This document shows positions 1 to 8,428 of a stretch of 64,000 nucleotides of DNA, one piece after another. Origin of the DNA: Dechloromonas hortensis (GTDB lineage: Bacteria; Pseudomonadota; Gammaproteobacteria; Burkholderiales; Rhodocyclaceae). Made by a program: the position numbers and the translations under genes. Under the pieces are notes generated by a model. That model worked only from the letters and a program-made list of their open reading frames with translations. It ran no database searches and was not told the DNA's origin. The stretch's first letter is position 1. Each line of letters begins with the position of its first letter. The DNA lies in the NCBI RefSeq assembly GCF_009469765.1, contig NZ_SSSQ01000007.1, positions 1 through 64,000 on the forward strand, written 5' to 3'.

Positions 1-33
1 CGCGTCGACATCGAAGTCATCGGCACCAAGTAA
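1..33 (+). CDS. 3' end of an unidentified gene (partial)
   Basis: Only the last ten codons and a TAA stop are present, encoding RVDIEVIGTK. It is followed 18 bases later by a strong terminator, which supports a genuine gene end. Tails like NRRV(D/E)IEV are common at the end of OmpA-type peptidoglycan-binding domains, so an OmpA-family envelope protein is a guess from ten residues only. Confidence 0.5.
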   Translation, partial: RVDIEVIGTK

Positions 34-51
34 TTCGCCGACGCTTCAGCG

Positions 52-80
52 AAAAGCCCCGCCCAGCGGGGCTTTTTTTT
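52..80 (+). terminator. Rho-independent terminator
   Basis: An AAAAGCCCCGC stem pairs across a short loop with CGGGGC and runs into eight T residues. It ends the transcript of the partial gene at the window start and separates it from the patatin gene beginning 19 bases later. Confidence 0.9.
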
Positions 81-98
81 GCCATTCAAGGGGTTTTC

Positions 99-2291
99 AT
101 GCGCACCACTTCCTCTCTGCTTCGTTCACTGATGCTGGCCGCACTGGCCATCACCTGTAGTGTTCAGGCGGCCGAGCCACCGGGCCGGCCGCGTATCGGC
201 CTGGTGCTGGGCGGTGGCGGCGCGCGTGGGGCGGCGCATATCGGTGTGCTGGAAGTGCTGGAAAAAATGCGGGTGCCGGTCGATTGCATTGCCGGGACCA
301 GCATGGGCGCCCTGGTCGCCGGTTCCTATGCGGCCGGCCTGTCGCCGGCCGTGATGCGCGAGCAGCTGGCGAAAGCGGACTGGAACGACATGTTCATCGA
401 CAATCCGGATTATTCGGAGATGAGCTTTCGCAACAAGACGATGCTGCGCAATTACCTGCCGGGTTCGGAAACCGGCATTACCCCGGAGGGGGCGCGCTAT
501 CAGCCGGGTGTCGTCTCCGGCCAGAAGATCAAGCTCTTCTTCAACCAGTTGGTACGCGCCAACCAGGGCGAACGCAATATCGAGGATCTGCCGCTACCGC
601 TGTCGATCATCGCCACCGACATCGGCAACGGCGATCGGGTCGTTTTCCGCGATGGCAGCCTGACCAAGGCGATGCGGGCGAGCATGTCGGTGCCCGGCCT
701 GCTGGCCCCGGTCGATCATCAGGGGCGCAAGCTGGTCGATGGCGGCCTGGTCGATAACGTGCCGATCAGCGAGGTCAAGGAGCGCTGCAAGGCCGATGTG
801 GTGATCGCCGTCAATGTCGGCTCGCCCTTGCTCAAGCCTGAAGAGGTCGGTTCGCTGCTCAGCGTCTCGGCGCAGATGGTCAATATCCTGACCGAGCAGA
901 ACGTGACGCGTTCGCTGGCCCAGCTGACGCCGCAAGATGTTTACATCAAGCCGGATCTGAACGGCATCAGCGCCGGCGATTTCCCGCGCCATGCCGAAAC
1001 CGCTGATCGCGGTCGGGTTGCGGCCGAGGCCATGATTCCCCAACTGCAGAAACTGAGTCAGCCGGAGGCCGTTTATCTGGCCTGGTGGCAGGGCATCGAG
1101 GGCAAGTCGGGTGTCTTCCCGGTCATTGACGAGGTCGAGGTGGCTGGACTGAAGCGGGTCAACCCGGCCATGGTCCAGCGCTATCTGACACTCGGCAACG
1201 GGACCAAGGTTCAGCCCAGCGAAATCAATCGCGATCTGCTCCGCATGTATGGCGACGGTTACTACGAGGCGGTCGATTACAGCGTATTGACCCAGCGTGA
1301 CCGCAACATCCTGCGCGTCATGCCACTGGAGAAAAGCTGGGGGCCGGATTATCTGCGTTTTGCGATGCATCTCGAGGCCGATGCGTCGAAGGGTTCTACT
1401 TTTGGCCTGCGTGCTGCCTATCACAAGACCCTGATCAACCAGTTGGGTGGCGAACTGATCGCCTCGGTCGATGTCGGTAACGTCAACCGGCTGGCCGGCG
1501 ACTATTACCAGCCACTCGATGCGGCGCAGCGCTATTTCTTCGAAACTGCGGCCTTTACCGAGCAAACGCGGACCACGGTGTTCCAGAACGACCAGCGGAT
1601 CGCCCAGTACAACGTCTATCAGTCGGGGCTCGGGGTCTATGGCGGGATCAACGTCGGCCTGCTCGGTCAGATCCGGATGGGCTGGCTGGAACGCAAGCGC
1701 CGGGCCGAGCTGGATACCGGTATTCCCTCGCTGCCGAATGGCGATGCCACCTTTGGCGGGGTCCGTCTGGCACTCGATTTCGACCAGATGAACCGGATGT
1801 ATTTCCCGACCGACGGCTGGTCGGCGCGCTTCATCTACTTCGACTCGCAGCAGTCCGGTTATTCCCGAGTCGATGCTCAATTGCAGGGCGCCATGTCGTG
1901 GGGCAACACCGTGTTCAATACACGGCTCGCCTACTCCGGGTCGCCGCGCGGCCAGTTGCCGATCTACGATGCGGCCAGCCTGGGCGGTGTCCAGAACCTG
2001 AGTGCTTATGCCCAGGGCCAGATTCTCGGTGACGACATCGCCTATGTCGGCGTGCGCGCCGAGCAGATCATCGGTCGCCTGCCGCTTGGCCTGCGCGGCG
2101 ACATGCGTCTGGGCATTTCGCTGGAAGCGGCGCGGGCCGGCTATCGCTATACTGAAACGCAGCGTGACGGCCTACTCGACTCGCTGGGCGTCTATCTTGG
2201 CGGCGAAACCCCGCTCGGGCCGGTTTATTTGGGCATGGGCTATTCGAGCAGTGGCGTTTCCAACTTCTTCCTGTCGATTGGCGTGAGGTGA
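99..2291 (+). CDS. PlpD-like patatin phospholipase autotransporter (type Vd secretion)
   Basis: A 730-residue exported lipase that carries its own outer-membrane barrel. Residues 1-25 are a signal peptide ending VQA-A. The patatin domain (about 33-320) has the oxyanion loop GGGGARG (38-44), nucleophile motif GTSMG (66-70, Ser68) and the catalytic Asp in DGG (214-216), so the Ser-Asp dyad is intact. A POTRA-like segment follows (about 335-410), then a 16-strand-type Omp85/surface-antigen barrel to the C-terminus. Domain order and length match PlpD of Pseudomonas aeruginosa (about 728 residues), a type Vd autotransporter, so lipolytic activity outside or at the cell surface is expected. The ATG has a purine-rich AAGGGG upstream. 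It appears monocistronic or loosely coupled to the comEA-like gene 40 bases downstream. Confidence 0.9.
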   Translation: MRTTSSLLRSLMLAALAITCSVQAAEPPGRPRIGLVLGGGGARGAAHIGVLEVLEKMRVPVDCIAGTSMGALVAGSYAAGLSPAVMREQLAKADWNDMFIDNPDYSEMSFRNKTMLRNYLPGSETGITPEGARYQPGVVSGQKIKLFFNQLVRANQGERNIEDLPLPLSIIATDIGNGDRVVFRDGSLTKAMRASMSVPGLLAPVDHQGRKLVDGGLVDNVPISEVKERCKADVVIAVNVGSPLLKPEEVGSLLSVSAQMVNILTEQNVTRSLAQLTPQDVYIKPDLNGISAGDFPRHAETADRGRVAAEAMIPQLQKLSQPEAVYLAWWQGIEGKSGVFPVIDEVEVAGLKRVNPAMVQRYLTLGNGTKVQPSEINRDLLRMYGDGYYEAVDYSVLTQRDRNILRVMPLEKSWGPDYLRFAMHLEADASKGSTFGLRAAYHKTLINQLGGELIASVDVGNVNRLAGDYYQPLDAAQRYFFETAAFTEQTRTTVFQNDQRIAQYNVYQSGLGVYGGINVGLLGQIRMGWLERKRRAELDTGIPSLPNGDATFGGVRLALDFDQMNRMYFPTDGWSARFIYFDSQQSGYSRVDAQLQGAMSWGNTVFNTRLAYSGSPRGQLPIYDAASLGGVQNLSAYAQGQILGDDIAYVGVRAEQIIGRLPLGLRGDMRLGISLEAARAGYRYTETQRDGLLDSLGVYLGGETPLGPVYLGMGYSSSGVSNFFLSIGVR

Positions 2292-2331
2292 TTGGCCGTC
2301 CGTTTCCGCTCTGTGTATCCGTGGAGAAATC

Positions 2332-2985
2332 ATGAAGAGACTATGCCTCGTCATCGCCGGCTGGTTGCTCGGCATCGGACTGGCCATCGGCCAGGTCAAT
2401 ATCAATACGGCCGGCCAGGATGAGCTGGATGGCTTGAAGGGCATCGGGCCGAGCAAGGCCAAGGCGATTGTCGATTACCGACGCAAGAACGGACCCTTCA
2501 AGTCAATCGATGAGTTGGAGAAGGTGCCGGGTATCGGGCCGGCCACGCTGCAGGAATTGCGCGCCGATGTTACGGTCGGCGGCGCCTCGCGTTCCCGGAA
2601 TGCTGCCTCCACCGGCCCGGTCGAGACGACAGTACCGGCTCGACCTAGCGCCAAGCCAGTGGTCCAGGCACCAGCGTCGGGCGTCCCTGACTCCACAGCG
2701 AAACCGGCCGCCCCGGCCCGGCCGGCACTACCGGGTAAACCGCCCGTTGCCGGGCAAGCGGCTGCGCCTGCCGCAGTTCCCGCTGCGCCGGCGGCTCCGG
2801 CCCGCCCGGCCATGCCCGCCAAGCCCTCCACGGATGCCAAGCCTGCATCGGCGAAGCCGGCCGCACCGGCGGTGCCATCATCGGCGAGCAAGCCGGCGAC
2901 CCCGGCTGTGCCAGTCAGCAAGCCTGCCATGCCGGCTGCTCCGGCCAAACCGGCGCAGCCGGCACGTCCGGCTGCGGTCAACTGA
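2332..2985 (+). CDS. comEA: ComEA-like helix-hairpin-helix protein with Pro/Ala-rich tail
   Basis: A 217-residue secreted or periplasmic DNA-binding protein. A signal peptide (about 1-20) is followed by two helix-hairpin-helix repeats (about 23-82) with the signatures LKGIGPSKAKAI and VPGIGPATLQEL and the family opening VNINTA. In ComEA this fold binds double-stranded DNA during natural transformation. From residue 85 to the end the protein is low-complexity sequence rich in Pro, Ala and Lys (repeats of AKPA, ARPA, APAA), unusual for the family, where most betaproteobacterial ComEA proteins stop soon after the HhH pair. No other competence genes are visible. The start ATG follows a GGAGAA ribosome-binding site. 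Confidence 0.85.
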   Translation: MKRLCLVIAGWLLGIGLAIGQVNINTAGQDELDGLKGIGPSKAKAIVDYRRKNGPFKSIDELEKVPGIGPATLQELRADVTVGGASRSRNAASTGPVETTVPARPSAKPVVQAPASGVPDSTAKPAAPARPALPGKPPVAGQAAAPAAVPAAPAAPARPAMPAKPSTDAKPASAKPAAPAVPSSASKPATPAVPVSKPAMPAAPAKPAQPARPAAVN

Positions 2986-3013
2986 CTATTTCGGCCATTT
3001 TTCCGGAGCTGTT

Positions 3014-5719
3014 GTGAGCGAGCCTTTGTTTCTTTGCGCCACGACCCGCCTTGCCCAGACCTTGCGTGGCGAGGTGCCGGGCGGGCTGGCGGTGTGGCGG
3101 ACCCGGCCGGCGTTGACGCTCGGCCAGTGGCTGGCGACGCTGGCCGACGAGGCGCAACTGACCGGCATCGCCGAGTTGCCGGTCGCCCTCGATGCCTTTG
3201 CCGAGAAGCTGCTCTGGGAAAAGGTCATTGCCGCTTCGCTGACCGAGGCGGCACCGCTCTTCGATATCCAGGGCATGGCCGCCTCGGCGGCCGAAGCGCA
3301 CGCCCTGAGCCAGGTCTGGAATATTCAGCCGGCGGAAAGTGCGCTCTCCGATGAAGCCCGGCTTTTCATCGGCTGGCAGGCGGAATTCGATAAGCGCTGC
3401 CGGGCCGCCGGCTGGATCGATGCGGCCGGGCTGCAGCGGCGCCTGATCGAACTGATCGAGGCCGGTCATTTCACCTTGCCGGCAGCCATCACCGTGACCG
3501 GCTTCGACCGCCATACACCGCTTGAACTACGCCTGCTGGCGGCCTTGCAAGGGCGTGGCGTAAGCCTTGAAAATGGGCAAAAAACGACGGTCAACCGCAG
3601 CACTGAGGATGGCGCAGTGGCCGGCCGCCAGCGGCGCAGCCTGGCCTGCGCCGATGTCGATGCCGAGTGCATGGCTGTCGCCGCCTGGGCCGCGGCCCAA
3701 CTGCGGGCCAAGCCGGCGGCCCGGCTCGGCATCGTCGCGCCCGATCTGGCCGGCGTGCGCGATCGGCTGGAATTCCTGCTCGACGATGCCTTGCATCCGG
3801 CGCTGATTCGCCCCGATGCGGCGGAAGTGCAGCGCAGCTTCAATTTCTCGCTCGGTCGGGCGCTGGCCGATCTGCCGCTGATCCGCGTTGCCCTCGACCT
3901 GCTGGCCCTCGGCGGCAGTCGGGCCAAGCTTGAGCAGAGCCGCTTTTCCGCCTTGCTGTTGAGCAGCGGCTGGTCGGCGAGCGATGCCGAGGCCGATGGC
4001 CGGGCCCGGCTCGACGTCGCCTTGCGCCGCGATTTGCCCTATTTCACCACCTTGCCGGCCCTGATCCGGCTGGCCGGCCGCCTGGCCGACGACGAGCCGC
4101 CACTCTGCCCGCAGACGATGGCGGCATTGGAAGGCATGCTCGAAGTCGCCGGCGGCGCACCGCGCAAGTTGTTGCCCGGGCAGTGGGCCGGCGTTTTTCG
4201 CCAGTGCCTGAAAGCCGCCGGCTGGCCCGGCGATCGCGAACTGTCCAGCCATGAATTCCAGGCCCGCCTGGCCTTTGCCGAGGTGCTCGACGGCTTTGGC
4301 CGTTTCGATGGCCTGCTTGGGGCGCTGGCTTTTACCGAAGCGGTCCACCGCTTGTCGCAACTCTGCCGCCAGCGCATCTTCCAGCCGGAAACGCGCGGCC
4401 GGCCGGCGATCCAGGTACTGGGCGTGCTCGAAAGCGCCGGTCTCGAATTCGACGCGCTGTGGGTGATGGGCATGAACGACGACCTCTGGCCGCCGCCGCC
4501 GCGCCCCAATCCGCTGTTGCCGGCCGAGGCCCTGCGTGCGGCCGGGGCGGCGCATGCCAGCGCCGAAGTCGAGCTTGATTTTGCCCGGCGCGTTCATGCC
4601 CGGCTGTTGCTGGCAGCGCCGACGGTGACCTTTTCCTGGGGGCAGGCCGACGGCAACCGCGTGCTGCGGCCCAGTCCGCTGATTGCCGGTATTCCAGCCA
4701 GCAGCGAGCCGGCCGGTGCGTTTAGCAGCCTGGCCCGGCAACTGGCCGCCGTCGCCGGGACGGCCTGCGAACAACTGGCGGACGCTGTGGCCCCGCCGGT
4801 GGCTGACGGCGAAAAGGTCTCCGGCGGCAGTTGGCTGCTGCGTGCCCAGGCGATTTGCCCGGCCTGGGCCTATTACCAGTTCCGGCTGGGCGGCGAGGCG
4901 ATGGACGAGCCGGTCGAAGGGCTCGACCCGGCGGCGCGCGGCACCTTGGTCCATGAAGCGCTGGAAGCCTTCTGGACGGCGGTACGCTCCTCGGCGGCGC
5001 TGGCCGGGCTCGGCGAGGCGGGCCGCCGGCAGGCGATCGCCGAGTCTGTCGACCAGGCGCTGCAGAACTTCGAACTGGATCGCCGCCTGACGCTGCCAGC
5101 CCGTTTCCGTTTGCTGGAGGCGGCGCGCCTGGCCCGCCTGCTCGATGTCTGGCTGCAGGTCGAAAGCCGACGCGAGCAGCCGTTTGACGTGCTCGCCTGC
5201 GAACAGGCGGCCGAGGTCGAGATCGAGGAAATCAAGGTCAAAATGGTCGTCGACCGCATCGATCAGCTGGCCGACGGCCGGCAGGTGATCATCGACTACA
5301 AGACCGGCGCCAGCATCGACACCAAGAACTGGGCGGCGCTGCGCATCACCGAGCCGCAGTTGCCGATCTACGCCGCGCTGGTCAATGAGGACGTGGCGGC
5401 CGTCGTCTTCGCCAAGGTACTGCTCGACAAGCCGGCTTTTGCCGGCGTCGCCGACGAAAAGGACATCCTGCCCGGCGTCCAGGGCATCGGCGACGACAAG
5501 CAGAAAATTTTCGACCCGGCCGAGTTCCCCGACTGGGTCGCCGTCATCACCCACTGGCGCGAACGGCTGCATGCGGTGGCGAAGGAGGTCAGGCAAGGGC
5601 AGGCCGGGGTGATGTTCGCCGACGAAAAGGCCTTGCAGTATTGCGAGGTCCTGCCCCTGCTCCGCTTGCCGGAACGCCGACGGCTGCTGGCGATGGCGCT
5701 GCAACCGGCGGATGACTGA
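3014..5719 (+). CDS. AddB-like PD-(D/E)XK nuclease, probable DNA repair protein
   Basis: A 901-residue protein of the betaproteobacterial AddB-like family (the TIGR03623 probable DNA repair type). The N-terminal two thirds are an inactivated helicase-like region without a Walker A motif. The C-terminus is a RecB-type nuclease domain with RGTLVHEALEAFW near residue 641 and the catalytic IIDYKTG near 757. The cysteines that hold the iron-sulfur cluster in Bacillus AddB are mostly absent. With the AddA-like gene at 8428-11829 it would process double-strand breaks for recombination. The open frame continues upstream into comEA, but GTG at 3014 has a good CCGGAG ribosome-binding site five bases away and gives the expected family N-terminus. 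The partner gene is separated from it by a PAS-GGDEF-EAL gene. Confidence 0.85.
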   Translation: MSEPLFLCATTRLAQTLRGEVPGGLAVWRTRPALTLGQWLATLADEAQLTGIAELPVALDAFAEKLLWEKVIAASLTEAAPLFDIQGMAASAAEAHALSQVWNIQPAESALSDEARLFIGWQAEFDKRCRAAGWIDAAGLQRRLIELIEAGHFTLPAAITVTGFDRHTPLELRLLAALQGRGVSLENGQKTTVNRSTEDGAVAGRQRRSLACADVDAECMAVAAWAAAQLRAKPAARLGIVAPDLAGVRDRLEFLLDDALHPALIRPDAAEVQRSFNFSLGRALADLPLIRVALDLLALGGSRAKLEQSRFSALLLSSGWSASDAEADGRARLDVALRRDLPYFTTLPALIRLAGRLADDEPPLCPQTMAALEGMLEVAGGAPRKLLPGQWAGVFRQCLKAAGWPGDRELSSHEFQARLAFAEVLDGFGRFDGLLGALAFTEAVHRLSQLCRQRIFQPETRGRPAIQVLGVLESAGLEFDALWVMGMNDDLWPPPPRPNPLLPAEALRAAGAAHASAEVELDFARRVHARLLLAAPTVTFSWGQADGNRVLRPSPLIAGIPASSEPAGAFSSLARQLAAVAGTACEQLADAVAPPVADGEKVSGGSWLLRAQAICPAWAYYQFRLGGEAMDEPVEGLDPAARGTLVHEALEAFWTAVRSSAALAGLGEAGRRQAIAESVDQALQNFELDRRLTLPARFRLLEAARLARLLDVWLQVESRREQPFDVLACEQAAEVEIEEIKVKMVVDRIDQLADGRQVIIDYKTGASIDTKNWAALRITEPQLPIYAALVNEDVAAVVFAKVLLDKPAFAGVADEKDILPGVQGIGDDKQKIFDPAEFPDWVAVITHWRERLHAVAKEVRQGQAGVMFADEKALQYCEVLPLLRLPERRRLLAMALQPADD

Positions 5720-5745
5720 ACTTTTTTCGCGCCGGCCTGCGGATT

Positions 5746-5785
5746 AGTACCATCGATTTTCACATTGTGTCGCAGTAATGGTACT
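5746..5785. repeat. Inverted repeat AGTACCAT ... ATGGTACT
   Basis: A perfect 8-bp inverted repeat (5746-5753 and 5778-5785) with a 24-base spacer in the 117-base gap before the PAS-GGDEF-EAL gene. It is too widely spaced for a terminator and could be a looped operator or a two-site regulator target. The gap has no gene. Confidence 0.5.
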
Positions 5786-5836
5786 TTTCGCCTTTCGAAC
5801 GTCATTAATTAACCGTTTTCCGAGCAACCATCCATC

Positions 5837-8428
5837 ATGTGTTCTCCCGACCATTTTGCCGCCCGCCTACGCGAGCTGGAAGCCGACAAGCAGCGCCTGC
5901 AGGCTGAAGTGGACCGACTCACGGCCCTGCTTGAGCCAGCCGAGGGGGGCGGGCCGGTTGCCACGGCGGATCGTCACGGTGCCCAGGCGGCGCATTGCCT
6001 GCCGCTGAGCATTCTCGACAACATGCCGGCGATGATCGGTTACTGGGACACAGAGTTGCATAACTGTTTCTGCAACCAGGCCTATTCGACCTGGTTCGGT
6101 CTCGAACCGGCCCAGATCACCGGCCGCCATATTCGCGAAGTGATTGGCGAGGAGCGCTACCAGCTCAACCTGCCGTACATCCAGGCTGCTCTGCGCGGCG
6201 AAGCGCAGTCCTTTGAGCGGGCCATTCCGTCGCCGGATGGCAAGGTCGTCCGCAATGCGCTGGCGGAATATGTGCCGGATGTGGTGGACGGCTGCGTGCG
6301 CGGTTTTTTCGTTCAGGTGTCCGACATCAGTTCGGTCAAGCAGGCCCAGCTCAATCTGCGCGCCAACGAGGAAAAGTTGCGCGGCCTGTTCGAACTGTCG
6401 CCGCTCGGTATTGCCTTGACGGATATGAACGGGCGATTTCTCGAATTCAACGAGGCCTTCCGGAAACTTTGCGGTTATGACGCCGATCAGCTCAAGGGGC
6501 TCGACTATTGGCAGCTGACCCCGGAGAAATATGCGGCGGAGGAGGCCCGGCAACTCGATGCGCTGGCTCGTAGCGGCCGCTACGGCCCTTACGAGAAGGA
6601 ATATCGGCGCCACGATGGCAGCCTGGTGCCCGTCCGCCTGAACGGTGTTCAGGTCGTCGGCGCCGATGGCGAGCGCTACATCTGGTCGATCGTCGAAGAC
6701 ATCAGCGAGTCGCGCCGGATCGAGGCGGACCGGCGGGTGGCGGCCAGTGCTTTCGAGGCACAGGTCGGCATCATGGTCACCGATAGCGAGGGGCGGATCG
6801 TCAAAGTAAACCGGGCGCTGCTCGAGGCCAGCGGCTATGCCATGGATGAACTGCTCGGCCAGACGCCGCGGCTGTTCAAGTCCGGCCGACACGATGCCGC
6901 CTTTTATGTGGCGATGTGGCAGAGTCTGCGCCAAGCCGGGGTCTGGCAGGGAGAACTTTGGGATCGACGCAAGGATGGTGAGGTCTATCCCAAGTGGGTG
7001 ACCATCACCGCCGTCAAGGGCGAGTCGGGCGAGACGACGCATTTCGTCTCGACCCAGATCGATATCAGCGAACGCAAGGCTGCGGAGCAGGAAATCGAGA
7101 ATCTGGCCTTCTACGATCCGCTCACCGCCTTGCCCAACCGGCGCCTGCTGCGCGACCGCCTGCAGCATGCGCTGGCGGTCAGCGTCCGTGGTCAGCGCTA
7201 TGGTGCACTGCTTTTCATCGACCTCGACAATTTCAAGACCCTCAACGACACGCTCGGCCACCCGGCCGGTGATTCTTTGTTGCAGGAAGTCGCCTGCCGT
7301 CTGGCCAGTTGCGTGCGCGAAGGGGATACGGTGGCCCGCCTCGGTGGCGATGAATTTGTCGTGATGCTCGAAGGTTTGGCCATGCATCTCGACGAAGCGG
7401 CCGATCAGGCGAAAGGGGTTGGCGACAAGATCCTTGCTGCCCTCAAGGAACCCTACCAACTGGGCGAGCACAAGTGCCATAGCACGTCGAGTATCGGCGT
7501 TGCACTGTTCGGCAATCAGCGCGACAGCATGGACGAAGTGCTCAAGCAGGCCGATATGGCGATGTACAAGGCCAAGGCAGCGGGGCGCGATGCGCTGTGT
7601 TTCTTCGACCCGGCGATGGAGGCCAGCCTGCTCAAGCGGGCGCTGCTTGAAACTGATCTGCGCCGGGCCCTGGAGGAGAAGCAGTTCCTGCTCCACTACC
7701 AGGCGCAGATTTCCGGAGCCGACCGATTGACCGGGGCCGAAGTCCTGCTCCGCTGGCAGCACCCCGTGCATGGCATGGTATCGCCGGCCGACTTTATTCC
7801 GCTGGCCGAGGAAACGCGCCTGATCGTGCCGCTCGGCCAGTGGGTGCTGGAAACGGCATGCCGGCAGCTGGCCGCCTGGGCGAGTCGGCTCGAGATGGCG
7901 CATCTGACGATCGCCGTCAACGTCAGCGCCCATCAATTGCGCCTGCCCGACTTCGTGGCCCGGGTGCTGGCTGTGATCGAGCAGACCGGGGCTAATCCGC
8001 TGCGCCTGAAACTGGAACTGACCGAGAGCTTGCTCGTCCATAACGTCGAGGAAGTGATCGGCAAAATGTCCGAACTGAAAGCGGCCGGCGTCGGGTTTTC
8101 GCTCGACGATTTCGGCACCGGCTATTCCTCGCTGACCTACCTGAAGCGCCTGCCGCTCGACGAATTGAAGATCGACCAGTCCTTCGTGCGCGATGTGCTG
8201 GTCGACCCGAATGACGCCGCGATCGCCCGGACAGTCGTCGCCCTGGCCCGCAGCTTGGGCCTCGGTGTCATCGCCGAAGGGGTGGAAACCGCGGCGCAAC
8301 GCGATTTTCTCGCCGCTTCCGGCTGCCATGCCTACCAGGGCTATTTCTTCAGCCGGCCGCTGCCGGTCGAGCAGTTCGTCACCTTCGCCGAGAAATTTGC
8401 CGCTGAACTTGAGGAGTCCGGCTCCTGA
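5837..8428 (+). CDS. PAS-PAS-PAS-GGDEF-EAL cyclic di-GMP turnover protein
   Basis: An 863-residue cytoplasmic sensor that may make or degrade c-di-GMP. A short coiled coil (about 10-35) is followed by three PAS domains (about 56-176, 180-300, 305-425), the GGDEF domain (about 430-595) and the EAL domain (about 610-860). The synthase motif LGGDEF is intact, with an RxxD inhibitory site (REGD) five residues before it. The phosphodiesterase signature reads EVL rather than EAL, while ELTE, DDFGTG, LKID and EGVET are conserved, so both activities are possible. There are no membrane segments. The stop overlaps the AddA-like start in TGATG, implying translational coupling of a second-messenger enzyme to a DNA repair nuclease. 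The ATG lacks a clear ribosome-binding site. Confidence 0.92.
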   Translation: MCSPDHFAARLRELEADKQRLQAEVDRLTALLEPAEGGGPVATADRHGAQAAHCLPLSILDNMPAMIGYWDTELHNCFCNQAYSTWFGLEPAQITGRHIREVIGEERYQLNLPYIQAALRGEAQSFERAIPSPDGKVVRNALAEYVPDVVDGCVRGFFVQVSDISSVKQAQLNLRANEEKLRGLFELSPLGIALTDMNGRFLEFNEAFRKLCGYDADQLKGLDYWQLTPEKYAAEEARQLDALARSGRYGPYEKEYRRHDGSLVPVRLNGVQVVGADGERYIWSIVEDISESRRIEADRRVAASAFEAQVGIMVTDSEGRIVKVNRALLEASGYAMDELLGQTPRLFKSGRHDAAFYVAMWQSLRQAGVWQGELWDRRKDGEVYPKWVTITAVKGESGETTHFVSTQIDISERKAAEQEIENLAFYDPLTALPNRRLLRDRLQHALAVSVRGQRYGALLFIDLDNFKTLNDTLGHPAGDSLLQEVACRLASCVREGDTVARLGGDEFVVMLEGLAMHLDEAADQAKGVGDKILAALKEPYQLGEHKCHSTSSIGVALFGNQRDSMDEVLKQADMAMYKAKAAGRDALCFFDPAMEASLLKRALLETDLRRALEEKQFLLHYQAQISGADRLTGAEVLLRWQHPVHGMVSPADFIPLAEETRLIVPLGQWVLETACRQLAAWASRLEMAHLTIAVNVSAHQLRLPDFVARVLAVIEQTGANPLRLKLELTESLLVHNVEEVIGKMSELKAAGVGFSLDDFGTGYSSLTYLKRLPLDELKIDQSFVRDVLVDPNDAAIARTVVALARSLGLGVIAEGVETAAQRDFLAASGCHAYQGYFFSRPLPVEQFVTFAEKFAAELEESGS

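Noticed and set aside
3014-5719. Iron-sulfur cluster in the AddB-like nuclease
   Set aside because: Only one Cys is seen at each of the two expected regions (near ICPAWAYY and near LQYCEVLP), not the four needed.
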